Origin: Verrucomicrobiota bacterium
GTDB taxonomy: Bacteria > Verrucomicrobiota > Verrucomicrobiia > Opitutales > Opitutaceae
Assembly: GCA_016222805.1 (NCBI GenBank)
Contig: JACRQG010000027.1
Span: 275,349 to 339,348, forward strand
Length of the DNA stretch: 64,000 nt
Direction: 5' to 3'
Each line of letters begins with the position of its first letter. The first letter of the stretch is position 1. Under the pieces are notes generated by a model. That model was not told the origin of the DNA. It worked only from the letters and a program-made list of their open reading frames with translations, and made no database searches. The position numbers and the translations under genes were made by a program. Positions 54,191-62,538 of this stretch are shown piece after piece.

Positions 54191-57100
54191 ATCTCTCCCG
54201 CCCCTTTGTCCGCCGGCCGGTGGCCAGCAGCATGATCGCGGTGGCGCTCGTGCTGGTGGGGGCGCTCGCGTATGGCCTGCTGCCGGTCTCCCCGCTGCCG
54301 CAGGTGGATTTCCCGACCATCCGGGTGAGCGCGTCGCTGCCGGGGGCGAGTCCGGAAACGATGGCCGCGAATGTCGCGGCGCCCCTGGAGCGGGCACTGG
54401 GCAGCATCTCCGGCGTGGCCGGCATCTACTCGGACAGCCGCCAGGGGGGCTGCAGCATCACCCTGGAGTTTACGCTGGATCGAAAGATCGACGAGGCCGC
54501 CCGGGATGTGCAGGCGGCGATCAACGCGGCGCGCGGGCAGCTGCCGTCCGGCATGCCGGGCAATCCGACTTTCCGGAAATCCAATCCCGCCCAGGCCCCG
54601 ATCATGGCCCTGGCGCTAAGCTCGCCCAACCTCGCGCCCGGCCGGTTGTACGATTTTGCCGCCACCATCCTCGCGCAGAAGATTTCGCAGATTAACGGCG
54701 TGGGCGAAGTGGTCGTGGGCGGAAGCTCGTTGCCGGCCGTCCGTGTCCAGCTGAATCCGCATGCGCTGTCGCACTACGGCATCGCACTGGATGAAGTGCG
54801 CCGCGCGATCGGTGCCACGAACTCGCTGCGGCCGCGCGGCACGATCGAGGATGGGGCGCGGCAGTGGGAGGTGCAGGTGAGCGGTCAGCTGCGCAAGGCG
54901 GAGGAGTATCTCCCGCTGGTCATTCGCTACCGCAACGGCGCCCCGGTTCGCCTGGGCGACGTCGCCAAGGTGAGCGATTCCGTCGAGGACCGGCACAGCA
55001 TGGGCTTCCACAACGATCGGCCGGCGGTGCTCCTCTACATCAGCCGCCAGCCCGGGGCCAACATCATCGCCACCATCGACGCCATCAGCGCCCAGCTGCC
55101 GTCCCTGCGGGCGCTGCTCCCGGAGGATGCCGACCTCGCCGTGGTGATGGATCGGTCCCCCGGGATCCGCGCCACCCTGCGGGAGTCCCAGAAGACGCTG
55201 ATGATCGCCGCCAGCCTCGTGATGCTGGTGGTGTTCCTCTTCCTCGGCAGCGCGCGGGCGGCCCTGATTCCGTGCCTTGCGATCCCGGTGTCGGTCATCG
55301 GCACGTTCGGGGTGATGTATCTGTACGGATTCTCGCTGAACAATCTCTCGCTGATGGCGTTGATTGTCGCCGCGGGCCTGGTGGTCGACGACGCCATCGT
55401 CGTCCTGGAAAACGTCACCCGCCACATCGAGCGCGGGTTGTCGCCCTTCCGCGCCGCGATGCGGGGCTCGGGCGAAGTGGGTTTCACGCTGCTGGCGATG
55501 ACGCTGTCGCTCGTCGCCGTCTTTGTTTCGATCCTCTTCATGGGGGGGCTGGTGGAGAAACTCTTCCGGGAGTTCTCGATCACCCTCGCGGCGGCGATGA
55601 CGGTGTCGCTGGCGGTGTCGCTGACGCTGACGCCCGCCCTGTGCGCCCGGTGGTTGAAACGGCGGAACGAGCTTCCGATGACGGGGCTGCGCCGGCTGAC
55701 CGAAGGGGTGTTTGCGCGGGTTCGGGAGGGGTACCGGCATTCACTGCACTGGGTGCTCCGCCACTCCGCCCTGATGGCGATCATCCTGGTGGGGACGATT
55801 GCGCTCAACATCACCCTCTACATCAAGATCCCGAAGGGCTTCCTGCCCGCGCAGGACACCGGGACGCTGATGGGGTTCGCGCGCGGCGATGATGCGTTTT
55901 CCTTCGAGGCGATGAAGCCGCGAATCGAAGCGTACCGACGGCACATCCTGAAGGATCCGGCGGTGCAGGACGTGATCGGGACGGCCGGCGGCAGTTCCGG
56001 ACTGAGCAACGCCCGCATGACGGTGCGCCTGAAGCCGCTGGCCGAGCGCAAGGTGTCCGCCAACGACGTGGTCAACCGCCTGCGCAACGAGGCCCCGCAG
56101 GTGGCCGGCGGCAGTCTCTACCTCTTCGGCGCGCAGGACATCGACGGGCCGCGCATGTCCGACGGCACGTCCTACACCCTGAGCCTGATGTCGAGCGACC
56201 TCGCGCTCCTCCGGGCATGGATGCCGAAGATCTCGCTGGCGATGCAGGAGCTGCCGGAGCTGGTGGATGTCGATGTGCCGACCGACGGCGGCACGCAGCA
56301 GGTGATGTTGCAGGTGGATCGAGAGGCGGCGCGTCGCCTCGGGGTCGACATGCAGATGGTGACGCAGGTGCTGAACAATTCGTTCAGCCAGCGCCAGATT
56401 GCGACGCTCTATGATCGGCTGAACCAGTACCGGGTGGTGATGGAGCTGGAGCCGCAATACACGGCGGACCCGGCCGTGCTGGATCAGGTCCAGGTGATCG
56501 GGAGCAACGGCGCGCGGGTGCCGCTGTCGGCCATCGCGCGGCATGAGTTCTCCTTGATCGACGATCGGGTAAGCCACCGGAACCAGTTTGCCGCCGATCG
56601 GATTGGCTTTGCGCTGGCGGAGGGAGTGTCGCTCGACGAGGCGCTGGCGGCGATCGATCGCGCGATGGCCTCGATTCTCCTGCCGACCGAGATCCAGGTG
56701 CAGATGTCGGGCTCGGCGCAGAGCTTCCAGCGGAGCCTGCAGGCGCAGCCGCTCCTGATCCTCGGCGTGCTGGTGGCGGTCTACCTCGTGCTCGGCATCC
56801 TGTACGAGAGCCTCGTGCACCCGCTGACCATCATCTCGACGCTCCCTTCGGCGGGCCTGGGCGCGCTGCTGGCCCTCCGGTTGACCGGCACCGAGTTCAC
56901 GCTCATCGCGTTGCTGGGGCTGTTCCTGCTCGTCGGCATCGTGATGAAGAACGCCATCCTCATGATCGACTTCGCGATCCTGGCGGAACGGGAGAAGAGC
57001 CTGACGCCGCGGGAGGCGATCTTCGACGCGGCCCAGTTGCGGCTCCGGCCCATCCTGATGACGAACACGGCCGCGCTGCTCGGGGCCATGCCGCTCGTGC

Positions 57101-57282
57101 TGGCAACCGGTGAGGGCGTCGAGATGCGCCGTCCGCTCGGGCTGGCGATCGTCGGCGGCCTGGTGGTGAGCCAGTTGCTGACGCTCTACACCGTCCCGGT
57201 CGTCTACCTCTGGCTCGATCGCGTCCGGCTGCGGTTCCGACGCGAGAAGGCGCTGCCCCGCGCCGTGCAGGCGCCGGCGTAG
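54187..57282 (+). CDS. RND multidrug efflux transporter, MdtC-like
   Basis: This 1031-residue inner-membrane RND pump begins MNLSRPFVRRPVASSMIAVA. It has twelve predicted membrane segments; the acidic relay pair is in LVVDDAIVVLENVTRHIERG. It is similar along its length to the preceding pump, as MdtB and MdtC are. The start is the ATG at 54187; a TTG at 54166 is in frame but lengthens a conserved N-terminus. It is the last gene of the operon and is followed by a 15-base gap to a convergent exporter gene. Confidence 0.93.
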   Translation: MNLSRPFVRRPVASSMIAVALVLVGALAYGLLPVSPLPQVDFPTIRVSASLPGASPETMAANVAAPLERALGSISGVAGIYSDSRQGGCSITLEFTLDRKIDEAARDVQAAINAARGQLPSGMPGNPTFRKSNPAQAPIMALALSSPNLAPGRLYDFAATILAQKISQINGVGEVVVGGSSLPAVRVQLNPHALSHYGIALDEVRRAIGATNSLRPRGTIEDGARQWEVQVSGQLRKAEEYLPLVIRYRNGAPVRLGDVAKVSDSVEDRHSMGFHNDRPAVLLYISRQPGANIIATIDAISAQLPSLRALLPEDADLAVVMDRSPGIRATLRESQKTLMIAASLVMLVVFLFLGSARAALIPCLAIPVSVIGTFGVMYLYGFSLNNLSLMALIVAAGLVVDDAIVVLENVTRHIERGLSPFRAAMRGSGEVGFTLLAMTLSLVAVFVSILFMGGLVEKLFREFSITLAAAMTVSLAVSLTLTPALCARWLKRRNELPMTGLRRLTEGVFARVREGYRHSLHWVLRHSALMAIILVGTIALNITLYIKIPKGFLPAQDTGTLMGFARGDDAFSFEAMKPRIEAYRRHILKDPAVQDVIGTAGGSSGLSNARMTVRLKPLAERKVSANDVVNRLRNEAPQVAGGSLYLFGAQDIDGPRMSDGTSYTLSLMSSDLALLRAWMPKISLAMQELPELVDVDVPTDGGTQQVMLQVDREAARRLGVDMQMVTQVLNNSFSQRQIATLYDRLNQYRVVMELEPQYTADPAVLDQVQVIGSNGARVPLSAIARHEFSLIDDRVSHRNQFAADRIGFALAEGVSLDEALAAIDRAMASILLPTEIQVQMSGSAQSFQRSLQAQPLLILGVLVAVYLVLGILYESLVHPLTIISTLPSAGLGALLALRLTGTEFTLIALLGLFLLVGIVMKNAILMIDFAILAEREKSLTPREAIFDAAQLRLRPILMTNTAALLGAMPLVLATGEGVEMRRPLGLAIVGGLVVSQLLTLYTVPVVYLWLDRVRLRFRREKALPRAVQAPA

Positions 57283-57297
57283 GGCGACTTCGGCACT

Positions 57298-57984
57298 TCA
57301 GCCGGATCGCAGCAGAGGGAGGACGAGGCGCACGCCGAGGGCCAGGCCGAAGACCAGGAGCAGCACACCCGAGACACGCTCCATCTGCACGAGCTTGTGT
57401 TCCGAGAGACGTCCGCGGCCGAGCGAGACGCCCCAGCTCAGCAGCAGGAACCAGAGGAAGATTCCCGCGGTGGCGCCGGCGGCGCAGGACAGCTTGCTCG
57501 GCCAGGTCGGAGCCATCCAGTCATGGGCCATCAAGGTGGCACCGACCGTGATCCAGAAGAAGAACACGCCCGGGTTGCCAAGGCAGCGGACAAAGCCGGT
57601 CCAGAAAGCCGTGTGCGGGTGGAGCCGGTGTTCGATGACCTCCTCGCTGTGGCTGCGGGCCGGCACCGCGCGGGCCCGGAGGAACTTCTGCCCCAGGTAG
57701 ATCATGAACACGAAACTGACGAACTCCATCACCCCCTTGATCAGCGGCGCGGTGAAGAGCTGCGCGAATCCGGCGAACGCCGCCACGCAGTAGATGGCTT
57801 CCATCAGGGTGGCCCCGAGGCCGATCAGCAGGCCCCAGCCGAAGCCCCGCCGGGCGCCCTCGTTGAGGATGGTCAGGTTGATCGGCCCGACCGGAACCGC
57901 GGAGAGGAAGCCGGCCACCGCCCCGGCCAGGGCGGGCCAAAGGTGGGAGGTGGAAGGATCGTGGACCGGGACAGTCAGGCCCAT
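57298..57984 (-). CDS. LysE/RhtB-family exporter
   Basis: This 228-residue membrane protein with about six hydrophobic segments has the LysE signature near the N-terminus (FLSAVPVGPINLTILNEGARRGFGWGLLIGLGA) and GFVRCLGNPGVFFFWITVGA in the middle. Members export amino acids or related metabolites. It is on the minus strand, 42 bases after the membrane cNMP-domain gene, and may be the third gene of that unit. Confidence 0.88.
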   Translation of the reverse strand: MGLTVPVHDPSTSHLWPALAGAVAGFLSAVPVGPINLTILNEGARRGFGWGLLIGLGATLMEAIYCVAAFAGFAQLFTAPLIKGVMEFVSFVFMIYLGQKFLRARAVPARSHSEEVIEHRLHPHTAFWTGFVRCLGNPGVFFFWITVGATLMAHDWMAPTWPSKLSCAAGATAGIFLWFLLLSWGVSLGRGRLSEHKLVQMERVSGVLLLVFGLALGVRLVLPLLRSG

Positions 57985-58026
57985 GGGAGGCGGGGCGGCA
58001 GCTGCATGTCAGTCAGTCCCCCTCGG

Positions 58027-59982
58027 TCAGTTCCCCACCAGATCGCGCTGGCGGACCGGGAAGATGGGCCGGCCGAGACGGCGCGAACTGACCCGCTCGA
58101 GTTCCAGCGCCACCGTGAAATTGTGGGTGACGAATCGGAGGAACTCCGGGCGGGCGATGGCGAGGCAGCGGGTGTGTTTTCGTGCGACGATCGTGGCGCT
58201 GGCGCCGCTGTTCTGCAACAGGCCGATTTCGCCAAAGTACTGGCCCGGGCGGAGCACGGCGATTTCGCGTCCCCGCCGGGAGACCACCGCATCCCCGGCG
58301 AAGATGACGAAGAAGCGCTCCACCAACTGGCTCTCGGCGATGATCGTGTCGCCCTCGGCAAACGCCTCAATCGTGCTGAGCTGCGCGAAGCGCTCGATGG
58401 CCTGCAGATGCCAGTGGCGGCAGAGGGGAATGCCGCGAAGGAACGGGGCCTTGATCACCGAATTGGCCAGGGCGGTCCGGGCGACGCGGTTGAGAATGAG
58501 GTCCGGCGCCTGCTCCCGCGGCAGCACGAGGAGGCGCACGGGAGTGGCCGTGCGGAAGTGGTAGGTGCCACCTTGGGGATCGGTGACATCATGCAGGCCG
58601 ATGAGATCGCCCCGGCCCAGCACCTGCACCCGCCGCCGCCGCCGGGTCGGATCCTCCCGGCGCACCGTCACTTGTCCGGAGGCGATCACCGCCACCTGGC
58701 GCGAGGGCTGGCCGGTGAAGGCCGGCAGCCGGCGCCACGGGCCGACCTGCAGCGGAGTGAGGGCGGTCGCGAGTTCGAGGCGCGTGGCGTCGTCGAGGGT
58801 GCGCAAGGCGGCCGTGTGGGAGAGCACCGCCATCCGGTCAGCGGGCAGGGCGAAGGGCAGCCGGTGGCCGAACCACCGTTCGCGCCACGCGCGCAACCCC
58901 TGGATCCATGCGGCGCCCCCGCGGCGCACCGCCAGGAAGGTCTCGCCGCCGAGGTACAGGATCCCCAAGGCCACCAGGGAGCCGCCGATGGTGGCCGCGA
59001 TGCGAACTCCGTGCGCTTCCCAGAAGGCCGGGCTCCAGGGCGGCGTGTCGGTGAGGCGCGCCGCGAGGTAGATCACGGCCAGGGTCCAGATGATCCCGTA
59101 GCACAGGCGCACCCAGGTGTTGGCCTGGCCGACGGCGCGCCAGAGCAGCTTCCAGCGCCGGAGCGGGGTGCGGTTCGGCGGAAAGACGAACCGCTGCTCG
59201 GCGTCGCCCAGTTCGTGGCTGCGCCCGAGTCGCACGACTTCGGGAAAGCGACCGTGCAACACGGGGCGCAGGTTGAGGATGAGTCCGAGGAGCGGGAAGA
59301 AGCTCCAGCCGGGGGCATGCCACACGGTGAGGCCGGCGGCGGCGGCCAGCACCGCCGGTTCGGCGATGAGGATCACGTCCTGCGTCGCCCGCGGCAGCAT
59401 GACGGCATCGGCGGGATCGAACCGGAAGGCGGGGGGCAGGCTGCGCCACCACCAGCCCGGCCGGTACACCTCTCCGCCCGCCCCGCGCAGCAGGCAGGCG
59501 GAGACGCAGGCCGCCAGGCTGGTCGCGACGATGAGAATCCCGAGACTCGCGGCCGCGGCGACCAGGGAGGTCGGCAGTTCCGGGCGAAAGCCGAAGGACA
59601 GTCCCACTCCGGCGATCAACAGCACGGCGAGCGGCCGGCCGAGGGTGCGCGGCGAAAGCCGGCCGCGCCAGTCGCTGGGTTCGAGCACCGGCGGGTTTTC
59701 CCCGGGTCGGAGCAGGAGGCGGGCGCGTTCGGCCTTGAGGATCAACTCATAGAATTCCCCGAGCGGCGGGCAGAGACGCTCGCGAATCGCACGATCGAGT
59801 ACAGCCGGGACGATTTGCGGCTCTTCGAACAACCGCAGGATGGCCCAGTGCTCCGGCCGGACCCGCAGGAAGGTGCAGGCCGGCACGTTTTTCACCACCA
59901 GCAAGCCGTCGACCACGGGGGTCATCCGGAGTTGCGGCGCGAGCACCAGGGGCTGCGCCGAGATGAGGAGGTTGAAATCCAT
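58027..59982 (-). CDS. Membrane protein: PqqD-like N-terminus, degenerate M50-like core, two cNMP-binding-like domains
   Basis: This 651-residue protein starts with a PqqD-like region (about 20-95). A membrane region with about six segments follows (115-350); in place of the HExxH of a site-2 protease it has SLAACVSAC (155-163), while GGEVYRPGWWWRSLPPAFRFDP and LNLRPVLHG (236-244) still follow the M50 pattern. Two cyclic-nucleotide-binding-like domains follow (about 390-500 and 510-625). In the second, FGEIGLLQNSGASATIVA lacks the Arg that contacts the cNMP phosphate. It is therefore probably a pseudo-protease with a non-canonical or lost ligand site. The receiver gene lies 9 bases upstream. 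Related proteins occur with peptide-export or stress systems, but the role here is unknown. Confidence 0.65.
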   Translation of the reverse strand: MDFNLLISAQPLVLAPQLRMTPVVDGLLVVKNVPACTFLRVRPEHWAILRLFEEPQIVPAVLDRAIRERLCPPLGEFYELILKAERARLLLRPGENPPVLEPSDWRGRLSPRTLGRPLAVLLIAGVGLSFGFRPELPTSLVAAAASLGILIVATSLAACVSACLLRGAGGEVYRPGWWWRSLPPAFRFDPADAVMLPRATQDVILIAEPAVLAAAAGLTVWHAPGWSFFPLLGLILNLRPVLHGRFPEVVRLGRSHELGDAEQRFVFPPNRTPLRRWKLLWRAVGQANTWVRLCYGIIWTLAVIYLAARLTDTPPWSPAFWEAHGVRIAATIGGSLVALGILYLGGETFLAVRRGGAAWIQGLRAWRERWFGHRLPFALPADRMAVLSHTAALRTLDDATRLELATALTPLQVGPWRRLPAFTGQPSRQVAVIASGQVTVRREDPTRRRRRVQVLGRGDLIGLHDVTDPQGGTYHFRTATPVRLLVLPREQAPDLILNRVARTALANSVIKAPFLRGIPLCRHWHLQAIERFAQLSTIEAFAEGDTIIAESQLVERFFVIFAGDAVVSRRGREIAVLRPGQYFGEIGLLQNSGASATIVARKHTRCLAIARPEFLRFVTHNFTVALELERVSSRRLGRPIFPVRQRDLVGN

Positions 59983-59991
59983 GCCGAGGGT

Positions 59992-60396
59992 TCAGCCGGC
60001 CAGGGCCGCGCGCACGGCTTCGACGAGTTGTTCGTTGCGGAAGGGTTTCGGCAGAAACGGGCACGCGCGCAGGTCGGCGGGCCACCACGACTCCTCCGCC
60101 AGGTGGGCGCTGATGACGATGGCCTTCAGCCGCGGGATTTGGGCGAGGAGGCGGCGCGTCAGTTCGAGGCCGTCGGTCTTGCCCATGATGACGTCGCAGA
60201 TCAGCAGCGCGGGTGGCGTGCGGGCGGACGCAATCCGTGCGTTGGCGGACTCGGCTCCGTCGGCGACCACCACCGGCCACCCGTGCTCCCGGAGCACCAG
60301 GGCCATCATCTCCGCCATGTGGCCGTTGTCGTCCACCACCAGGATCCAGGGGGCCGGCGCCGGAAGGGCCTGGGAGGGGGGGGCGGGAGCATTCAT
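59992..60396 (-). CDS. Stand-alone response-regulator receiver protein
   Basis: This 134-residue single-domain CheY-like protein has the acidic pair VVDDNG (about 20-25), the phosphorylation site in LLICDVIMGKTDG, a Ser/Ala in VISAHLAE and the conserved Lys in FLPKPF. It has no output domain and no kinase gene is adjacent. It is the first gene of the unit with the cNMP-domain membrane protein, so it may pass a signal to that protein. Confidence 0.9.
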   Translation of the reverse strand: MNAPAPPSQALPAPAPWILVVDDNGHMAEMMALVLREHGWPVVVADGAESANARIASARTPPALLICDVIMGKTDGLELTRRLLAQIPRLKAIVISAHLAEESWWPADLRACPFLPKPFRNEQLVEAVRAALAG

Positions 60397-60639
60397 GGCG
60401 CGGCGAAGTCGGGAAGAGCGGGCAAGGCGGAGCGGGAAGCGGAACCGTGTGGCAGATCGACCTGCGTCGCGGTGGAGCCCAGAGGTAAGAGACGAAGCGG
60501 AGGCTGAAAACGAAAAAGCGCGGGGGCCGCGACCTGGACCGGGTTCGCCCGGCGACGTCGGATGACATGAGGTTGGACCCGACCACCTCCGGTGCTCTAG
60601 GACAAGGTGGGTCCGTTCTCCGGCCCGCTCGCCTCCCTC

Positions 60640-62538
60640 ATGATGTCGTTCGCCGCCTTCCTGCGTATTCCTTCCTCCGCCCTGTCGCGCGTCGGGGGAC
60701 TCGGCCTTCTCGCCTTGGTGGCGCCCGCGCTGTGGTTTGGTCCGTGGCTGCCCTTCCTCGATCTGGTCGCCTTTGTCGGCATGGACAGTTACCCGCCGCT
60801 CCAGTCGTATGGCCCGTTACACTACGCGACCTTCCAGTTCACCTATGTGGTGCATTACGCGCTTTCCCGGGCCCTGCTGGCGTTTGGAGTGGGCGCCGGG
60901 CCGCAGGTGGTCGTGTTTTACCTCCTGCAGGCGGTGACCTTCTACGTCGTGATTTGGACCGGCCTGCGTCGGCTGATTCCGGAGGCCTGGCTGGGCTCGG
61001 TGGCGCTCGCGCTGGGGGTTCTGGCGTGTTGGGACGGGTTGTTTCTCTGGGGTGGGCCCCTGCCGTTCTCGCTAGGGGCGACCGCGGTGGCGGCGGCCAC
61101 CGCCCTGGTGCTGCGGGAGGCTGAGGAACCGGAACGCGTGAATCCCCTATGGCCGCTGTTGCTGACGACGGTGGCCGTGATGTGCCATCCGTTCGCCGTG
61201 TTGTTCGCCCTCGTGCTGGGCGGCCTGCGGTGGATCCTGGTGCCGGACCGGCGCTGGTCGGCGGCGGTGCAGATGGTGGTTCTGGGTTCCCTGGGCTGGG
61301 TGGTGATGCGTGACAGCCCGGAATCAGGCGCGGCTGCGGGATTGCCGGCCCTGTTCGCCTGGCCCTGGGAGCACGGTCTGCAACGGCTGCTCTCCCTTTT
61401 TCATGCCGACGCCAGCCTGGTGCGACAGCTGTTCCAGGAGTGTCCGGCCGGACTGCAGGCCTATCGGGTGGTCCTGGGTGCGCTGCACCTGGCCGGGTTT
61501 CTCACCGCGCCGGTGGTGTTGGTCGTGGCCCGGGACGCGCGGGCGCTGCGTTTCCTGGCGGCACTGACCACGACCGTAGCGTTGCTGTACCTGTGTGCCC
61601 GGCAGAATGACGCGCTCATTCCGGGCTGGCCCTGGCGCGTCCTCACCTTTCACAGCCCCTTCACTTTTCTGGCTGGCGTGGCTTGCCCGATCTACCTCGT
61701 CCGGCGTTGGCGGCCGTCCTGGTTGGCGGGGTGGGCGGCTCCGGCGCGCGGCGGGTGGATTGTCCCGGTTGGAATCGTGGCCTTGATGGTGGTTGTCCAA
61801 GTACCGATTTTGCGTCGGAGCGAAGGTATCGGCCGGGGCCTGGAGCGCACTCGTACCGCCCTGCTGCAGAGCGGAGTCCGCAATGCCTTCCTCGTCGTCA
61901 CCAACATCGATGCCATCCAGCCGTTCTACCTCCGTTGTGTTCCGTTTCTTCTCTTCAGTGATCCGCTGGTGGTCGAACGCAACCTGCTCTTCTACACCGA
62001 ATGGCATCTGCAGGATCGCCATCCCAGCCGTCTGACGGAGGGGTGGTTTGATCTCGGCCGTCCCACGTATCAGGCGCGTTTTTCGATGCGGGATGGAGCG
62101 GTCCACGTGGATCTGGTCCAGCAGCCGCCGCAGCAGATTGCCCTTCCGGTCGGCAACAACCAGACCGAGCGGGGAGGGCGCCCCCAGTTGGCCGTCCTGG
62201 AGTTCATCAAAGGAAACCGGCTGCTGCAGGCCGGCTGTCTGCGCGACGCCGTGCTACATTATCAGGCGGCCGTGCGCCACGATCCCAGCCTCGCCGAGGC
62301 GCATAACAACCTGGGGGTGGCGTTGCTGAACAGCCAGCGGGCGGCGGAGGCATCGGACCATTTCCAGCGGGCGATGGAGTTGCGACCCGATTTGGTGGAT
62401 GCCCGCGTGAACCTGGGCGCGGTGCGGTTGCAGGCCGGCGACGTGGCCGGGGCGCGAGCGCAGTTTCTCGAGGCGCTGCGCCTGGACCCCAATCATTCCG
62501 GGGCCCGCGACGCCTTGCAGCGCACGACTCCCCGATGA
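60640..62538 (+). CDS. Polytopic membrane protein with C-terminal TPR repeats
   Basis: This protein of about 632 residues has around ten to twelve membrane segments (to about 400), a soluble region, and then TPR repeats near the C-terminus (AEAHNNLGVALLNSQRAAEASDHFQRAMELRP, then DARVNLGAVRLQAGDVAGARAQFLEALRLDPNH). The membrane part recalls glycosyltransferase-like GT-C proteins, but no acceptor motif is certain. ATG 60640 (or 60643) is used; a GTG at 60607 is in frame. It overlaps the next gene by four bases (ATGA), so the two probably work together. Confidence 0.75.
   Translation: MMSFAAFLRIPSSALSRVGGLGLLALVAPALWFGPWLPFLDLVAFVGMDSYPPLQSYGPLHYATFQFTYVVHYALSRALLAFGVGAGPQVVVFYLLQAVTFYVVIWTGLRRLIPEAWLGSVALALGVLACWDGLFLWGGPLPFSLGATAVAAATALVLREAEEPERVNPLWPLLLTTVAVMCHPFAVLFALVLGGLRWILVPDRRWSAAVQMVVLGSLGWVVMRDSPESGAAAGLPALFAWPWEHGLQRLLSLFHADASLVRQLFQECPAGLQAYRVVLGALHLAGFLTAPVVLVVARDARALRFLAALTTTVALLYLCARQNDALIPGWPWRVLTFHSPFTFLAGVACPIYLVRRWRPSWLAGWAAPARGGWIVPVGIVALMVVVQVPILRRSEGIGRGLERTRTALLQSGVRNAFLVVTNIDAIQPFYLRCVPFLLFSDPLVVERNLLFYTEWHLQDRHPSRLTEGWFDLGRPTYQARFSMRDGAVHVDLVQQPPQQIALPVGNNQTERGGRPQLAVLEFIKGNRLLQAGCLRDAVLHYQAAVRHDPSLAEAHNNLGVALLNSQRAAEASDHFQRAMELRPDLVDARVNLGAVRLQAGDVAGARAQFLEALRLDPNHSGARDALQRTTPR

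Noticed and set aside
57397..60507. A 1036-codon plus-strand frame across the LysE and cNMP-domain genes
   Set aside because: The product is low-complexity Gly/Arg/Glu-rich and runs across two real minus-strand genes and the gap between them; both minus-strand proteins have clear families.
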